This document shows positions 47,607-56,252 of a DNA stretch of 64,000 nucleotides, piece after piece. Made by a program: the position numbers and the translations under genes. A model generated the notes under the pieces. It did no database searches. It saw only the letters and a program-made list of their open reading frames with translations, and was not told the origin of the DNA. How positions within the stretch are numbered: the first letter of the stretch is position 1; each line of letters opens with the position of its first letter. Location: the NCBI GenBank assembly GCA_963728965.1, contig CAVSMH010000011.1:62001-126000 (forward strand). The letters run 5' to 3'. The stretch comes from DASQZT01 sp963728965. GTDB lineage: Bacteria > Acidobacteriota > Terriglobia > Bryobacterales > Bryobacteraceae.

Positions 47607-47731
47607 CCGCTGCGCACACGTGCATCCGGCTGGGTTCCGCATCCCTTCCACGAGTTTCCGGAAACGCCGGCATTCGCCGCGCCCGCTTCAAAAATCGGTT
47701 GACAGACCGGCTGGGGTAAAATTCGAGCGTA

Positions 47732-49957
47732 ATGCTTCGAAAACAAGCAGCCGGATGGATCGCATTCGTACTTGTCTCTTGTGTCGTGCCGTGCCGGGCC
47801 CAATTTGCGCAGCAGGGCGGCAAGCTGGTGGCGGCCGGAGCCGTTGGAGCGCCGCAGCAGGGGACCTCGGTTGCGGTATCGGCGGATGGCAACACCGCCG
47901 CGGTCGGGGCACCCTCCGATAACGGTGGGGCGGGCGCGGTGTGGGTCTACACTCGCGCCAACGGCCAGTGGTCGCAACAAGCCAAACTGCTCGGTAACGG
48001 CGTTTCCAAGGGGATCGCCGGCCAAGGCAGTTCGGTGGCTCTGTCGGCCGATGGGAACACGTTAGCCATTGGCGGAATGGACGACAACGGCGGAACCGGC
48101 GCCATGTGGATCTTCGTGCGCGCCAACGGTGTATGGACCCAGCAGGGGCCCAAACAGTGGGGCACGGTCCTCCTGGGCGTCGCGCACGAAGGCATTTCGG
48201 TGGCCTTGTCGGCCGACGGAAACACTGCCCTCCTCGGCGGCAACCTGGACAGCAACGGCACCGGCGCGGCCTGGGTGTTCACGCGCGCCGGGGGCACGTG
48301 GGGACTAATCCCCGACAAGCTCGTGGGATTCGGCGGCGTGGGCCAGTCTCATCAGGGTACGTCGGTGGCGCTCTCCGCGGATGGAAATATGGCCCTGGTC
48401 GGTGGACCCGGCGACAATTCGGACGCGGGCGCGGCCTGGGTCTACGCCCGGACCAATGGCGCCTGGTCCGAACAGGGTCTGAAGCTGACTGCGGTGGGTG
48501 CGGCAGGCACCGCCGGCCTCGGTAGCGCCGTGGCGCTCTCGGCGGATGGCAACACCGCCGTGGTCGGCGGCGCGTCCGATAACGACAAGGCCGGAGCGGT
48601 GTGGGTGTTCACGCGCGTCAATGACCAGTGGTCGCCCGAAGGCGCCAAGCTGGTGGGCAGCGACGCCGCGCCGTCCCGCCTGCTGGGCACATCCATCGCC
48701 GTCACCGCGGATGGCAACACGGCCGTGGCGGGAGGGCCGGGCGGCACGCTCGGACTCTTCGGCAGGAGCCCCGCCGTCGGCGCCACCTGGGTGTTCGCTC
48801 GAAACGGCGGTGCCTGGAGCCAGCAGGCGAAACTCGTCGGAACGGGGACGGTGAACAATGACGCGCTTCAGGGCACCGCGGTCGCGCTTTCGGCCGATGG
48901 CGGCACTGCCATGGTGGGCGGACCTGTCGATGACTCCGGCGTCGGCGCGGCCTGGGTGTTCGTCCGGCCGCCGGCGCCGGTGCCTCCGGCGATCACCCGC
49001 CAGCCCGCCACCCAGACCATCATCAGCGGTCAGACGGCAACCCTCTCCGTCACCGCCGTGGGTGCGCCTCCGCTCGCTTACCATTGGTACCAGGGCGCCA
49101 GCGGCAACACGTCCGCACCCGTGGGCGCCAATGCCGCCGCCTACACCACCCCCCCGCTCACCGCCACCACGAGCTATTGGGTTCGGGTGAGCAACGTTTT
49201 CGGCAGCGTGGACAGCACCACTGCGGTGGTGACCGTGCCGGTGCCGGGGCCGGTGATCTCGCGGATCTCCAACGCGGCCGGCCATGGCCCCACCATCGCA
49301 CCGAACACCTGGGTGGAAATCAAGGGAACGAACCTGTCGGGCGGCACCCGCAGTTGGGAGGCCGCGGATTTCGTGAACGATCAGATGCCCACCCGCCTCG
49401 ATGGCGTGAGCGCCACTGTGAACGGCAAGAGCGCGTTCATTTCCTACATCAGCCCCACCCAGGTGAATATTCTGACGCCGCCCGAGGCTGTGCAGGGCAC
49501 CGTGCTGGTACAGGTCACCAACGGTGCTCTCACCAGCAGCGCGGTAGCGGCGCAGGCGCGGGCCGAGGCGCCGGCCTTTTTCGTTTTCGGCGCCGGACCC
49601 AACGTCGCGGCTACCCATGCCCTCGGAGACTACCTCGGTCCCGCGGACTTGTATCCAGGAGTGACCAGTCCCGCCCGGCCGGGCGAAACCGTGGTGCTGT
49701 ATGGGACAGGCTTCGGGACTACCTCGACGCCCGTTGTGAACGGGGCGCCGACGCAGGCGGGCACCCTGGCGACGGCGCCGGCCATCCAGATCGGCGGCAT
49801 CACGGCCACTGTGCTCTTCGCCGGCCTGGTTGCGCCAGGCGAGTTTCAGTTCAACATCGTCGTGCCCCCCGATTCGCCGGATGGCGACAATGCTGTGACC
49901 GCGCTGTACAAAGGACAAGTAACTCAGGCGGGCGTCGTGATACGGGTGGAGCGATGA
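47732..49957 (+). CDS. Secreted FG-GAP-like beta-propeller protein with Ig-like and Solibacter C-terminal domains
   Basis: 741 residues. Signal peptide to about residue 24 (VVPCRAQF). Residues 40-415 hold seven or more near-identical repeats around VALSADGNTAxxGGxxDN..GAAWVF, an FG-GAP/integrin-like propeller. From about 425 an Ig-like domain (RQPATQTIISGQTATL...AYHWYQG) follows, then from about 505 the Solibacter-type C-terminal domain (ISNAAGHGPTIAPNTWVEI, PGETVVLYGTGFG). Likely surface or extracellular; no catalytic signature. DNA repeats here reflect the protein repeats. Preceded by a 125-bp gap with a perfect 12-bp palindrome at 47654-47665. Overlaps the next start by 4 bp. Confidence 0.82.
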   Translation: MLRKQAAGWIAFVLVSCVVPCRAQFAQQGGKLVAAGAVGAPQQGTSVAVSADGNTAAVGAPSDNGGAGAVWVYTRANGQWSQQAKLLGNGVSKGIAGQGSSVALSADGNTLAIGGMDDNGGTGAMWIFVRANGVWTQQGPKQWGTVLLGVAHEGISVALSADGNTALLGGNLDSNGTGAAWVFTRAGGTWGLIPDKLVGFGGVGQSHQGTSVALSADGNMALVGGPGDNSDAGAAWVYARTNGAWSEQGLKLTAVGAAGTAGLGSAVALSADGNTAVVGGASDNDKAGAVWVFTRVNDQWSPEGAKLVGSDAAPSRLLGTSIAVTADGNTAVAGGPGGTLGLFGRSPAVGATWVFARNGGAWSQQAKLVGTGTVNNDALQGTAVALSADGGTAMVGGPVDDSGVGAAWVFVRPPAPVPPAITRQPATQTIISGQTATLSVTAVGAPPLAYHWYQGASGNTSAPVGANAAAYTTPPLTATTSYWVRVSNVFGSVDSTTAVVTVPVPGPVISRISNAAGHGPTIAPNTWVEIKGTNLSGGTRSWEAADFVNDQMPTRLDGVSATVNGKSAFISYISPTQVNILTPPEAVQGTVLVQVTNGALTSSAVAAQARAEAPAFFVFGAGPNVAATHALGDYLGPADLYPGVTSPARPGETVVLYGTGFGTTSTPVVNGAPTQAGTLATAPAIQIGGITATVLFAGLVAPGEFQFNIVVPPDSPDGDNAVTALYKGQVTQAGVVIRVER

Positions 49958-51534
49958 GCGACGACGTCCTCAACCAGCCACCGCCGCTAGTGGACTACAA
50001 CCTGTTTACGGCGGACCGTGCCTTGCGCGACGCCGTGGCCCGCGAAGGGGCGGACTGGGCCTGCTGCCACCTGGAAGAGTTCGGTAGCCGGCTGGGCGCG
50101 GCCGAGGCCATGGAATGGGCCGTACAGGCCAACGAGTACCCTCCCGTGCTGCGCACCCATGACCGTTACGGCCGGCGCCGCGACGAGGTGGAGTTCCACC
50201 CGGCGTGGCACCTCCTCATGGGCATGGCCGTGGAGCGCGGCATTCACAACCTGCCGTGGGCCGGCGCGCGCGATGGCGCCCATGTTGCGCGCGCCGCGCT
50301 GGCCATGCTGGCCTCGGAAAACGAAACCGGGCACATGTGTCCGATTTCGATGACCTACTCCGCGGTTCCGGTGCTGCGGCAGCATCAGGCTCTCGCGCGC
50401 GAATGGCTGCCGCGCATCGGCACGCGCCGTTACGACCCCTCCTACCGCCCGTCTCCGCGAAAGCAAGGCGCGCTGGTGGGGATGGCGATGACCGAGAAGC
50501 AGGGCGGCTCCGACGTGCGCGCCAACGTCACTCGCGCCGAACCGCGGGGCAGCGGCGAATTCGCCCTGTACGGCCACAAATGGTTCTGCTCGGCACCCAT
50601 GTGCGACGCCTTTCTGGCGCTGGCCCAGGCGCCGCGCGGCCTCTCCTGCTTTTTCCTGCCTCGATGGACTCCGGAGGAGAAGCCGAACGCCTTCCACTTG
50701 CAGCGGCTCAAAGCCAAGCTCGGCAACCGCTCCAATGCGTCGAGCGAAGTGGAGTTCGACGGCGCCTGGGCGCAACTCATCGGCGAGGAAGGGCGCGGCG
50801 TCGCCACCATTATCGAGATGGTGCATCACACCCGGCTCGACTGCGTGATCGCCTCGGCCGCCCTGATGCGGCGGGCACTGATGGAAGCGCTCCATCACAC
50901 CCGACACCGCCATGCGTTCGGGCGCGCGCTGGCGCGGCAGCCCTTGATGCGCAACGTACTGGCCGACCTCGCGCTCGAATCAGAAGCGGCGACCATCCTG
51001 GCGATGCGGCTGGCGCGGGCCTTCGATGAAGACGACCGGGGCCTGGCCCGCGTGGCGGTAGCGGTGGCGAAATACTGGGTCACCAAGCGGACCGCCGGCC
51101 ACGTAGCCGAGGCCCTGGAGTGCCTGGGCGGCAATGGCTACGTGGAGGAATGCGCGCTGCCGCGACTGTACCGCGAAGCGCCGCTCAACTCCATCTGGGA
51201 AGGATCGGGCAACGTGATCGCGCTCGATGTGCTGCGGGCCGTGACGCGTGAACCCGCGGCCCTGGAGCGCCTGTTGGCGGAGATCCGCCTGGCCGGGGAT
51301 ACCCGCGTGGAAAACTTCTTGCGGGGCATCGAAGCCGAATGCTCCGAGTCCTCCGCGCGCCGCTTCGCCGAACGCCTCGCCCTTGCGCTCGAGGCGTCGC
51401 TACTGGTCCGCTTCAGCCCCGCACCGATGGCCGACGCATTCTGCGCATCCCGCCTGACAGGAGACTGGGCCCGCGCCTACGGCACCCTCCCCGCGAACGC
51501 CGATATCGAAGGAGTCCTGGCCGCCTCCTCTTGA
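49954..51534 (+). CDS. aidB: AidB-type acyl-CoA dehydrogenase
   Basis: Flavoprotein of the acyl-CoA dehydrogenase superfamily; E. coli AidB is induced by alkylation damage and binds DNA. 526 residues against 541 in E. coli. AidB-like segments: MAMTEKQGGSDVRANV (about 173-188), GHKWFCSAPMCDAFL (about 206-220), LGNRSNASSEVEF (about 253-265), QPLMRNVLADLALE and GNGYVEE..LPRLYREAPLNSIWEGSGN (Glu of the IWEG segment). The start ATG at 49954 overlaps the previous stop (ATGA); the frame extends far upstream, but only through the other gene. No ada/alk genes are adjacent. Confidence 0.88.
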   Translation: MSDDVLNQPPPLVDYNLFTADRALRDAVAREGADWACCHLEEFGSRLGAAEAMEWAVQANEYPPVLRTHDRYGRRRDEVEFHPAWHLLMGMAVERGIHNLPWAGARDGAHVARAALAMLASENETGHMCPISMTYSAVPVLRQHQALAREWLPRIGTRRYDPSYRPSPRKQGALVGMAMTEKQGGSDVRANVTRAEPRGSGEFALYGHKWFCSAPMCDAFLALAQAPRGLSCFFLPRWTPEEKPNAFHLQRLKAKLGNRSNASSEVEFDGAWAQLIGEEGRGVATIIEMVHHTRLDCVIASAALMRRALMEALHHTRHRHAFGRALARQPLMRNVLADLALESEAATILAMRLARAFDEDDRGLARVAVAVAKYWVTKRTAGHVAEALECLGGNGYVEECALPRLYREAPLNSIWEGSGNVIALDVLRAVTREPAALERLLAEIRLAGDTRVENFLRGIEAECSESSARRFAERLALALEASLLVRFSPAPMADAFCASRLTGDWARAYGTLPANADIEGVLAASS

Positions 51535-51685
51535 CCGGCGCCCCTGCTCCCTCTCTGCCGCCCTAATGGTGTGGGTGTAGCTTGCCTGCGGCTTCGATGG
51601 GGCCGCGCATCCGACCCGGCACCCGGTTACAACTCCTTACGTTTCTGAACGGAGAAGACGCGTCCAATCAAGTGGGAGAAGAGAC

Positions 51686-52045
51686 ATGCTAAAGAAAATC
51701 GGACTCTCGGCAATTGCATTAGCGGCCCTGCTGTTTGTGGCGGCGCCCGCTCCGGCGGCTGCGAAGGTTCGCATCGGGGTCACCATCGGTTCGCCCGGAT
51801 ATGTGTATCCCGTGGACCCTTATGCCAGCGGCTACTATGATCCTTATTACAACAGCCACCCTGATCCGTACTACGCCTATCCCGCGCCCACTTATGTACC
51901 ACCCTACAGCGGGTATGGGTACGGATATTCGCTCGGACGGGGCGATCGCGACCACGACCGGCACGAGCGACGCGAGCACGAAAATCATGAGCGCCGCGAA
52001 TTCCGTGACCAAAGCCGTTCGGAGGGCCATGGTGGACGCCACTGA
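51686..52045 (+). CDS. Small secreted Tyr/Pro-rich protein with charged His/Arg tail
   Basis: 119 residues from an ATG with GGGAGAAGAG upstream. Signal peptide to about residue 26 (PAPAAAK). Mature part is Tyr/Pro-rich (YYDPYYNSHPDPYYAYP), then ends in a low-complexity tail of Asp, His, Arg and Glu (HDRHERREHENHERRE). Small secreted proteins of this make-up are common in Acidobacteria; function unknown, metal binding by the His-rich tail is possible. Confidence 0.7.
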   Translation: MLKKIGLSAIALAALLFVAAPAPAAAKVRIGVTIGSPGYVYPVDPYASGYYDPYYNSHPDPYYAYPAPTYVPPYSGYGYGYSLGRGDRDHDRHERREHENHERREFRDQSRSEGHGGRH

Positions 52046-52108
52046 TCGATACGCCGGCGGGCGTGTGCCGATCCGGCGGCACACGCCCCGGTTCTCCGGA
52101 GAGCACCA

Positions 52109-53230
52109 TCAGATATCGCGCGGGGCGGTTTCGGGCGAAGCCAGCGGAGGCGCAAATGCCGGCGGCTCGGACCGCCTCTCCGGCGAAGCAGCGGAAGCCT
52201 TTGAGCGACGGTGCGCTTTCCACCGCAGCCAGACCACCGACATCCCCAGCATCAGGAGGGTCACCGTCAAAACCGCGAGCGCGGTGAGTGGGACACTGAG
52301 ACTGCGTTTCAGCGATTTGAACAGATAACCATAGACCAACACCACGTGAACCCAATAGACCATCAGGGAGTTCCGCCCCAGGCACTGGATCCAGCTAAAA
52401 CCGGCGCCGACGCCGTGTGCTGTCCAAAGATAGGCCCCCGAGAGCATCACGAACGTGATACCGGTGCGGATCAGGATGAGGGCCGGGCTGTCCGTCCAGA
52501 AATCCGAACGCGGGTACAGCGAAAACGGGATGTTGGAAAAATATTGCGCCGTGAAGATCAGCGGAAACCCGACCAGCACGAACCACTGCATCAACCGGTC
52601 GAAGCGCTCAGCGGGTGTGCGCTTGACCAGGGCGCCGGCGGCCAGCCCGAAAGCGGCGTAAGCGGCGAAAGGGAAGAAGGGGAACAGCCCGGTGCCGGGC
52701 GACGGGGCAATGTAGTCCTTGAGCAGTTTGGGCGCGCCGCCCCAAGGCAGGTCGGCGATCAGCGGTGCCGCGGCGGCGATGACGAGGCCCGCGGCGGCGG
52801 CGAATCGCACGCGGCCCTTCCAGCCGAAGATGGCGGCCGTCGAAAGCACGGCCAGCCCCACGCCCATGCAGTTCAGGATGTCTACTTTGGTAAGGTCCCG
52901 CGCGTCGGGATGGCGCAGCCCCGCTACGAAGTTACTCAACCGAAAGGCGAGCGCCAGCACGAGAATGTAGCCGGCCCGGCGTAACGAGGCCACCCACCGC
53001 CCCAGGCGGCGCGGCTCGCGGCGTTCGAAACCATCCATCTGGAAGGCCAGCGTCATACCTGCCATGAACAGGAATAGCGGCGCGGCCATGCCGCCTACGA
53101 ACTGCGAGAGCACGTACACCCCGCCATGGCGCACATCCATTCGCGCAAAGGAATTAAACGTGTGGCACTGGATCATGATGACTACAGCGAGTCCACGCAT
53201 CCAGTCCAGAAAAGGAAATCGCTTCACCAC
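52109..53230 (-). CDS. DUF1624/heparan-alpha-glucosaminide N-acetyltransferase-like membrane protein
   Basis: 373 residues with about eight to ten membrane segments. N-terminus FPFLDWMRGLAVVIMIQCHTFNSF (His in the first helix pair) is the pattern of the HGSNAT/DUF1624 acyltransferase group, with NFVAGLRH and LGRNSLMVYWVHVVLVYGYL in later helices. Such proteins transfer acetyl groups across membranes to sugars; the substrate here is unknown. Start is one of two adjacent GTG codons at 53230. Divergent from the AspT-family gene across 42 bp. C-terminal 30 residues are disordered. Confidence 0.8.
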   Translation of the reverse strand: MVKRFPFLDWMRGLAVVIMIQCHTFNSFARMDVRHGGVYVLSQFVGGMAAPLFLFMAGMTLAFQMDGFERREPRRLGRWVASLRRAGYILVLALAFRLSNFVAGLRHPDARDLTKVDILNCMGVGLAVLSTAAIFGWKGRVRFAAAAGLVIAAAAPLIADLPWGGAPKLLKDYIAPSPGTGLFPFFPFAAYAAFGLAAGALVKRTPAERFDRLMQWFVLVGFPLIFTAQYFSNIPFSLYPRSDFWTDSPALILIRTGITFVMLSGAYLWTAHGVGAGFSWIQCLGRNSLMVYWVHVVLVYGYLFKSLKRSLSVPLTALAVLTVTLLMLGMSVVWLRWKAHRRSKASAASPERRSEPPAFAPPLASPETAPRDI

Positions 53231-53272
53231 TCGGGGAACCGCGCTACTTCATGATATCGTGACAGGGAACCG

Positions 53273-54907
53273 ATGAGAGAATCGGTGGCGGCCTTCCTCG
53301 CGCAGTTCCCGGTGGTCACGCTGTTCGGCGTGATCGGAATCGGGTACCTGCTGGGTCAGGTCCGCATCCTCGGGTTCCGTCTCGGAGTGGCGGGCGTGCT
53401 GTTTACCGGCCTGGCGGCGGGCGCGCTGGGCGCCAATATCGCGCTGCCGTCGATCGTGGCGACGGTGGGGCTGATTCTGTTCATCTACAGCATCGGGATT
53501 CAGTTCGGCCCCACATTCGTCAACCCGTTCCGCCGGGAGGGGTATCGCGACAATCTCTTCTGTGTGGCGATGTTGCTGTTCGGTGCGATGGTGGCGGTGG
53601 GTGTCGCCGTGTGGAGAGGGCTGCCGGGACCGTCGCTGGCCGGCCTGTATGCCGGAGCGCTCACCAATGCTCCGGCGCTGGCCGCGGCACAGGAAGTCCT
53701 GCGCGACAATAGCCGTTCCCTGCCGGCCACGATGCTTCAGCAGTTGATGGACCAGCCGGTGATCGCCTTCGGCATCGCGTACCCGTTCGGGGTGCTGGGG
53801 GTAATGCTGAGCTTTCAGGTATACCGCGTCGTGTTCCGCGTTCAGCCGGCCCAAGCCGAAACCAGCCAGGGGATCGAAGCGCGCGATTTCGTCGTGCAGA
53901 ACCCGGGCGTCACGGGTGAGAGCCTCGGGGAAGTGCTGCGGCTGCACAAAGACCTGGGGTTCGTGGTGAGCCGGATCCGCCACGGCGAGGAGACCACCCT
54001 GGCGACGGCTCAATCGCGCCTGGTGATGGGAGACATCGTGGTAGTGGTGGGTAACACCCTGGCGCTCGAGCGGGCGCGGCATATTTTCGGGCGGCCCGCC
54101 GAACTGCACATCGAGGGCGACCGCAGCGTACTCGATTACCGGCGCGTGTTCGTTTCGAGCCCGGAGATCGTAGGGAAGCGCATCGGCGAGCTCGACCTGC
54201 AAAACCGCCTCTCGGCCACCATCACGCGGCTGCGCCGTGGCGACGTGGATATCGTTCCCAATTCCAACTCGCGCCTTCAGTACGGCGACCGCGTGCGCGT
54301 GCTGACGGCTCCCGCGAACTTCAACGAGGTATCGAAGTTCTTCGGCGACTCGATTCGGGGCACGGCCGAGACCGATTTTGGCTCGGTGGGGCTAGGGATG
54401 ACCCTCGGCGTGATCCTGGGACTCATCCCGCTGCCGCTCCCCGGGGGCGCGATGCTGCGGCTCGGGCTGGCGGGCGGGCCGCTGATCGCCGGCCTCGTGC
54501 TGGGCCGCCTGGAGCGAACCGGGCCGATCACCTGGACGATTCCGATGAGTGCGAACCTGACACTGCGCCAGATCGGGCTGGTGTTGTTTCAGGCGGGAGT
54601 GGGGACGCGCGCCGGGTTCGGATTCGTCGAGACAGTGCGCGAGAGCGGCGTGACGATGATCGTGGCGGGAGCCGCCATTACGGCCGCGGTGGCCCTGGGC
54701 AGCGTGATTTTCGGGCACCGCGTGTTGCGCCACTCGTTCGAATCGGCGATGGGGCTGACCTGCGCCATCCACACCGAGCCGGCCAGCCTGGCGTTCGCCA
54801 GCCTGATCTCGAGCTCGGATGCACCGCAGTCTTCCTACGCGCGGGTCTTCCCGGTGTGCACCGTCGCGAAAATTGTACTGGCGCAATTGCTGGTGGCCTG
54901 GAAGTAG
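53273..54907 (+). CDS. AspT/YidE/YbjL-family transporter with two TrkA-C domains
   Basis: 544 residues. Five or so membrane helices (about 12-190), two central RCK_C/TrkA-C regulatory domains (about 205-285 and 290-365, with GDIVVVVGNTLAL and YGDRVRVLTAP), then five more helices. The duplicated AspT-type half has GLYAGALTNAPALAAAQE (about 125-142) and FESAMGLTCAIHTEPASLAFA near the end. The aspartate:alanine exchanger is the founding member; substrate here unknown. Confidence 0.86.
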   Translation: MRESVAAFLAQFPVVTLFGVIGIGYLLGQVRILGFRLGVAGVLFTGLAAGALGANIALPSIVATVGLILFIYSIGIQFGPTFVNPFRREGYRDNLFCVAMLLFGAMVAVGVAVWRGLPGPSLAGLYAGALTNAPALAAAQEVLRDNSRSLPATMLQQLMDQPVIAFGIAYPFGVLGVMLSFQVYRVVFRVQPAQAETSQGIEARDFVVQNPGVTGESLGEVLRLHKDLGFVVSRIRHGEETTLATAQSRLVMGDIVVVVGNTLALERARHIFGRPAELHIEGDRSVLDYRRVFVSSPEIVGKRIGELDLQNRLSATITRLRRGDVDIVPNSNSRLQYGDRVRVLTAPANFNEVSKFFGDSIRGTAETDFGSVGLGMTLGVILGLIPLPLPGGAMLRLGLAGGPLIAGLVLGRLERTGPITWTIPMSANLTLRQIGLVLFQAGVGTRAGFGFVETVRESGVTMIVAGAAITAAVALGSVIFGHRVLRHSFESAMGLTCAIHTEPASLAFASLISSSDAPQSSYARVFPVCTVAKIVLAQLLVAWK

Positions 54908-54910
54908 GGG

Positions 54911-55690
54911 TCAGGCGCGCCCCGTGAGGCGCTTCCACAACCCGGATTTCGGCGGTTCGATCCCCAGAACCGCCCGATACGGAGCGGCGGCCGCCTCGCT
55001 GAGCGGATGGTGATCGCGAAGCAAGTCGACCGCTTCGATGATGCGGCAGAAATGATCGATGCAGTGCCAGCAGGCGCTGCCGTGACGCTCGACTTGTTCG
55101 CGCGTGCGCCACGTGGCGCGGCCGTCGATCACGTCGAGAAGGCTACGCACCGGCACGCATTCGGGCGTGCCGCCGGCTGCCGCGGCCCGTCCCAGAAGTA
55201 TGCCGTTTTCTGCTATCACCGTCGAGCTCCAGTTGTCCATGCCGGCGCGGAGGAGTTCGCCCGCCCGGGCGCGAATGGCTTCGACGGTTGTGCCAGACAT
55301 GCGCAGCATGGCCGCGGTACGGCCGGCGTCATACCGCATCGTCTCGATCCACGCGACCTCCTTTTCGAGCATGGTCAAGGGCTCCAGGGCGGCGGCCACC
55401 GCCGGGAGGTCCAGCTCGATCGCCGGCCGCGGAGGGTCGATGCGCGCGAGCGCGACCTGACGCAACTCCACCAGGAAGAAACGCTCCGGCGCGGGGTCGA
55501 GCGATTGAAACAGCCTCGACGAAGGGTCGCGGAGCGAGACCAGCAACTCGTTCAAATGCGACTCGTCATCCGCACCGTAGTGCGCGAGCAGCCGGCGAAT
55601 TGCCGGGACATACTGCGTCACCAGAAACGACCAGCCTTCCGGGCGATCCTCGCGGCAATCGCGAATCATTTCGTAACAGGTGTAGATCAT
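54911..55690 (-). CDS. Sigma-factor-like protein with C-terminal zinc-finger (anti-sigma-like) motif
   Basis: 259 residues. The N-terminus (about 8-40: CREDRPEGWSFLVTQYVPAI) resembles sigma-70 region 2, and 108-150 (LEKEVAWIETMRYDAGRTAAML...IRARAGELL) resembles a region-4 helix-turn-helix of ECF type. Residues 177-222 contain CVPVRSLLDVIDG and RHGSACWHCIDHF, an H-x3-C-x2-C pattern as in ZAS/zf-HC2 anti-sigma factors. The promoter-recognition residues are poorly conserved, so it may be a degenerate regulator. One-piece sigma plus anti-sigma architecture is unusual. Convergent with the transporter gene across 3 bp. Confidence 0.6.
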   Translation of the reverse strand: MIYTCYEMIRDCREDRPEGWSFLVTQYVPAIRRLLAHYGADDESHLNELLVSLRDPSSRLFQSLDPAPERFFLVELRQVALARIDPPRPAIELDLPAVAAALEPLTMLEKEVAWIETMRYDAGRTAAMLRMSGTTVEAIRARAGELLRAGMDNWSSTVIAENGILLGRAAAAGGTPECVPVRSLLDVIDGRATWRTREQVERHGSACWHCIDHFCRIIEAVDLLRDHHPLSEAAAAPYRAVLGIEPPKSGLWKRLTGRA

Positions 55691-55709
55691 TCAGGACGAA
55701 CCCGGGGCG

Positions 55710-56165
55710 CTACTTCCGCTGATAGCGGCCCATGTATTCAGCGCAGCCGAGCGAGTGCCCTTGGATGGCCCGTTGGAACTCGTCGCGCTTCGCGCCCGGG
55801 TGAAGGCCCAGGCTGTGCTCGTTGAGGGCGTACAACCGGAAAAAGTAGCGGTGCGCTTCACCCTTCGGAGGACAAGGGCCGCCGTATCCTTCCTTGCCGA
55901 AATCGTTGGTGCCGCTCACCCCGAGACGGCCGGGTTTGTAGCCCTGGGCGAGGTCGTGAATCTTCGGTTGAATATCGAAGACGAGCCAATGACACCACGT
56001 GCCTGCGGGGGCATCGGGATCCTCGACGATCAAAGCGAAACTACGCGTCTCCGGAGGCTCACCGCTCCATTCGAGCGACGGGGAAAGGTCCGCACCCTGA
56101 CAGGTGTGCAGTTCGGGAATCCATCCCCCTTCGGCGAATCCGCTGGAAAAGAGTTGGAAGCCCAT
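55710..56165 (-). CDS. YbhB/YbcL-family phosphatidylethanolamine-binding protein (PEBP)
   Basis: 151 residues, the family length. PEBP signatures: LEWSGEPPETRSFALIVEDPDAPAG (compressed here to the DPDAP motif near 50-54), WCHWLVFDI, and GYGGPCPPKGEAHRYFFRLYAL (CPPxGxxHRY, near 95-115). Phospholipid- or small-anion-binding fold related to Raf kinase inhibitor proteins; bacterial role unclear. No signal peptide, so cytoplasmic. Confidence 0.9.
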   Translation of the reverse strand: MGFQLFSSGFAEGGWIPELHTCQGADLSPSLEWSGEPPETRSFALIVEDPDAPAGTWCHWLVFDIQPKIHDLAQGYKPGRLGVSGTNDFGKEGYGGPCPPKGEAHRYFFRLYALNEHSLGLHPGAKRDEFQRAIQGHSLGCAEYMGRYQRK

Positions 56166-56252
56166 AGCGTTGACGTTTGATGGTAACAGATGAACGCCAG
56201 TTGCGGGTCAGGTGTTTGCGGGAGTAAGCTCCGAAGTAGAGGAGCGTTCGCA

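Noticed and set aside
47699..47722. Promoter with TTGACA (47699-47704) and TAAAAT (47717-47722) before the FG-GAP protein
   Set aside because: The spacing is only 12 bp, too short for a sigma-70 promoter. The nearby 12-bp palindrome at 47654-47665 may be chance.
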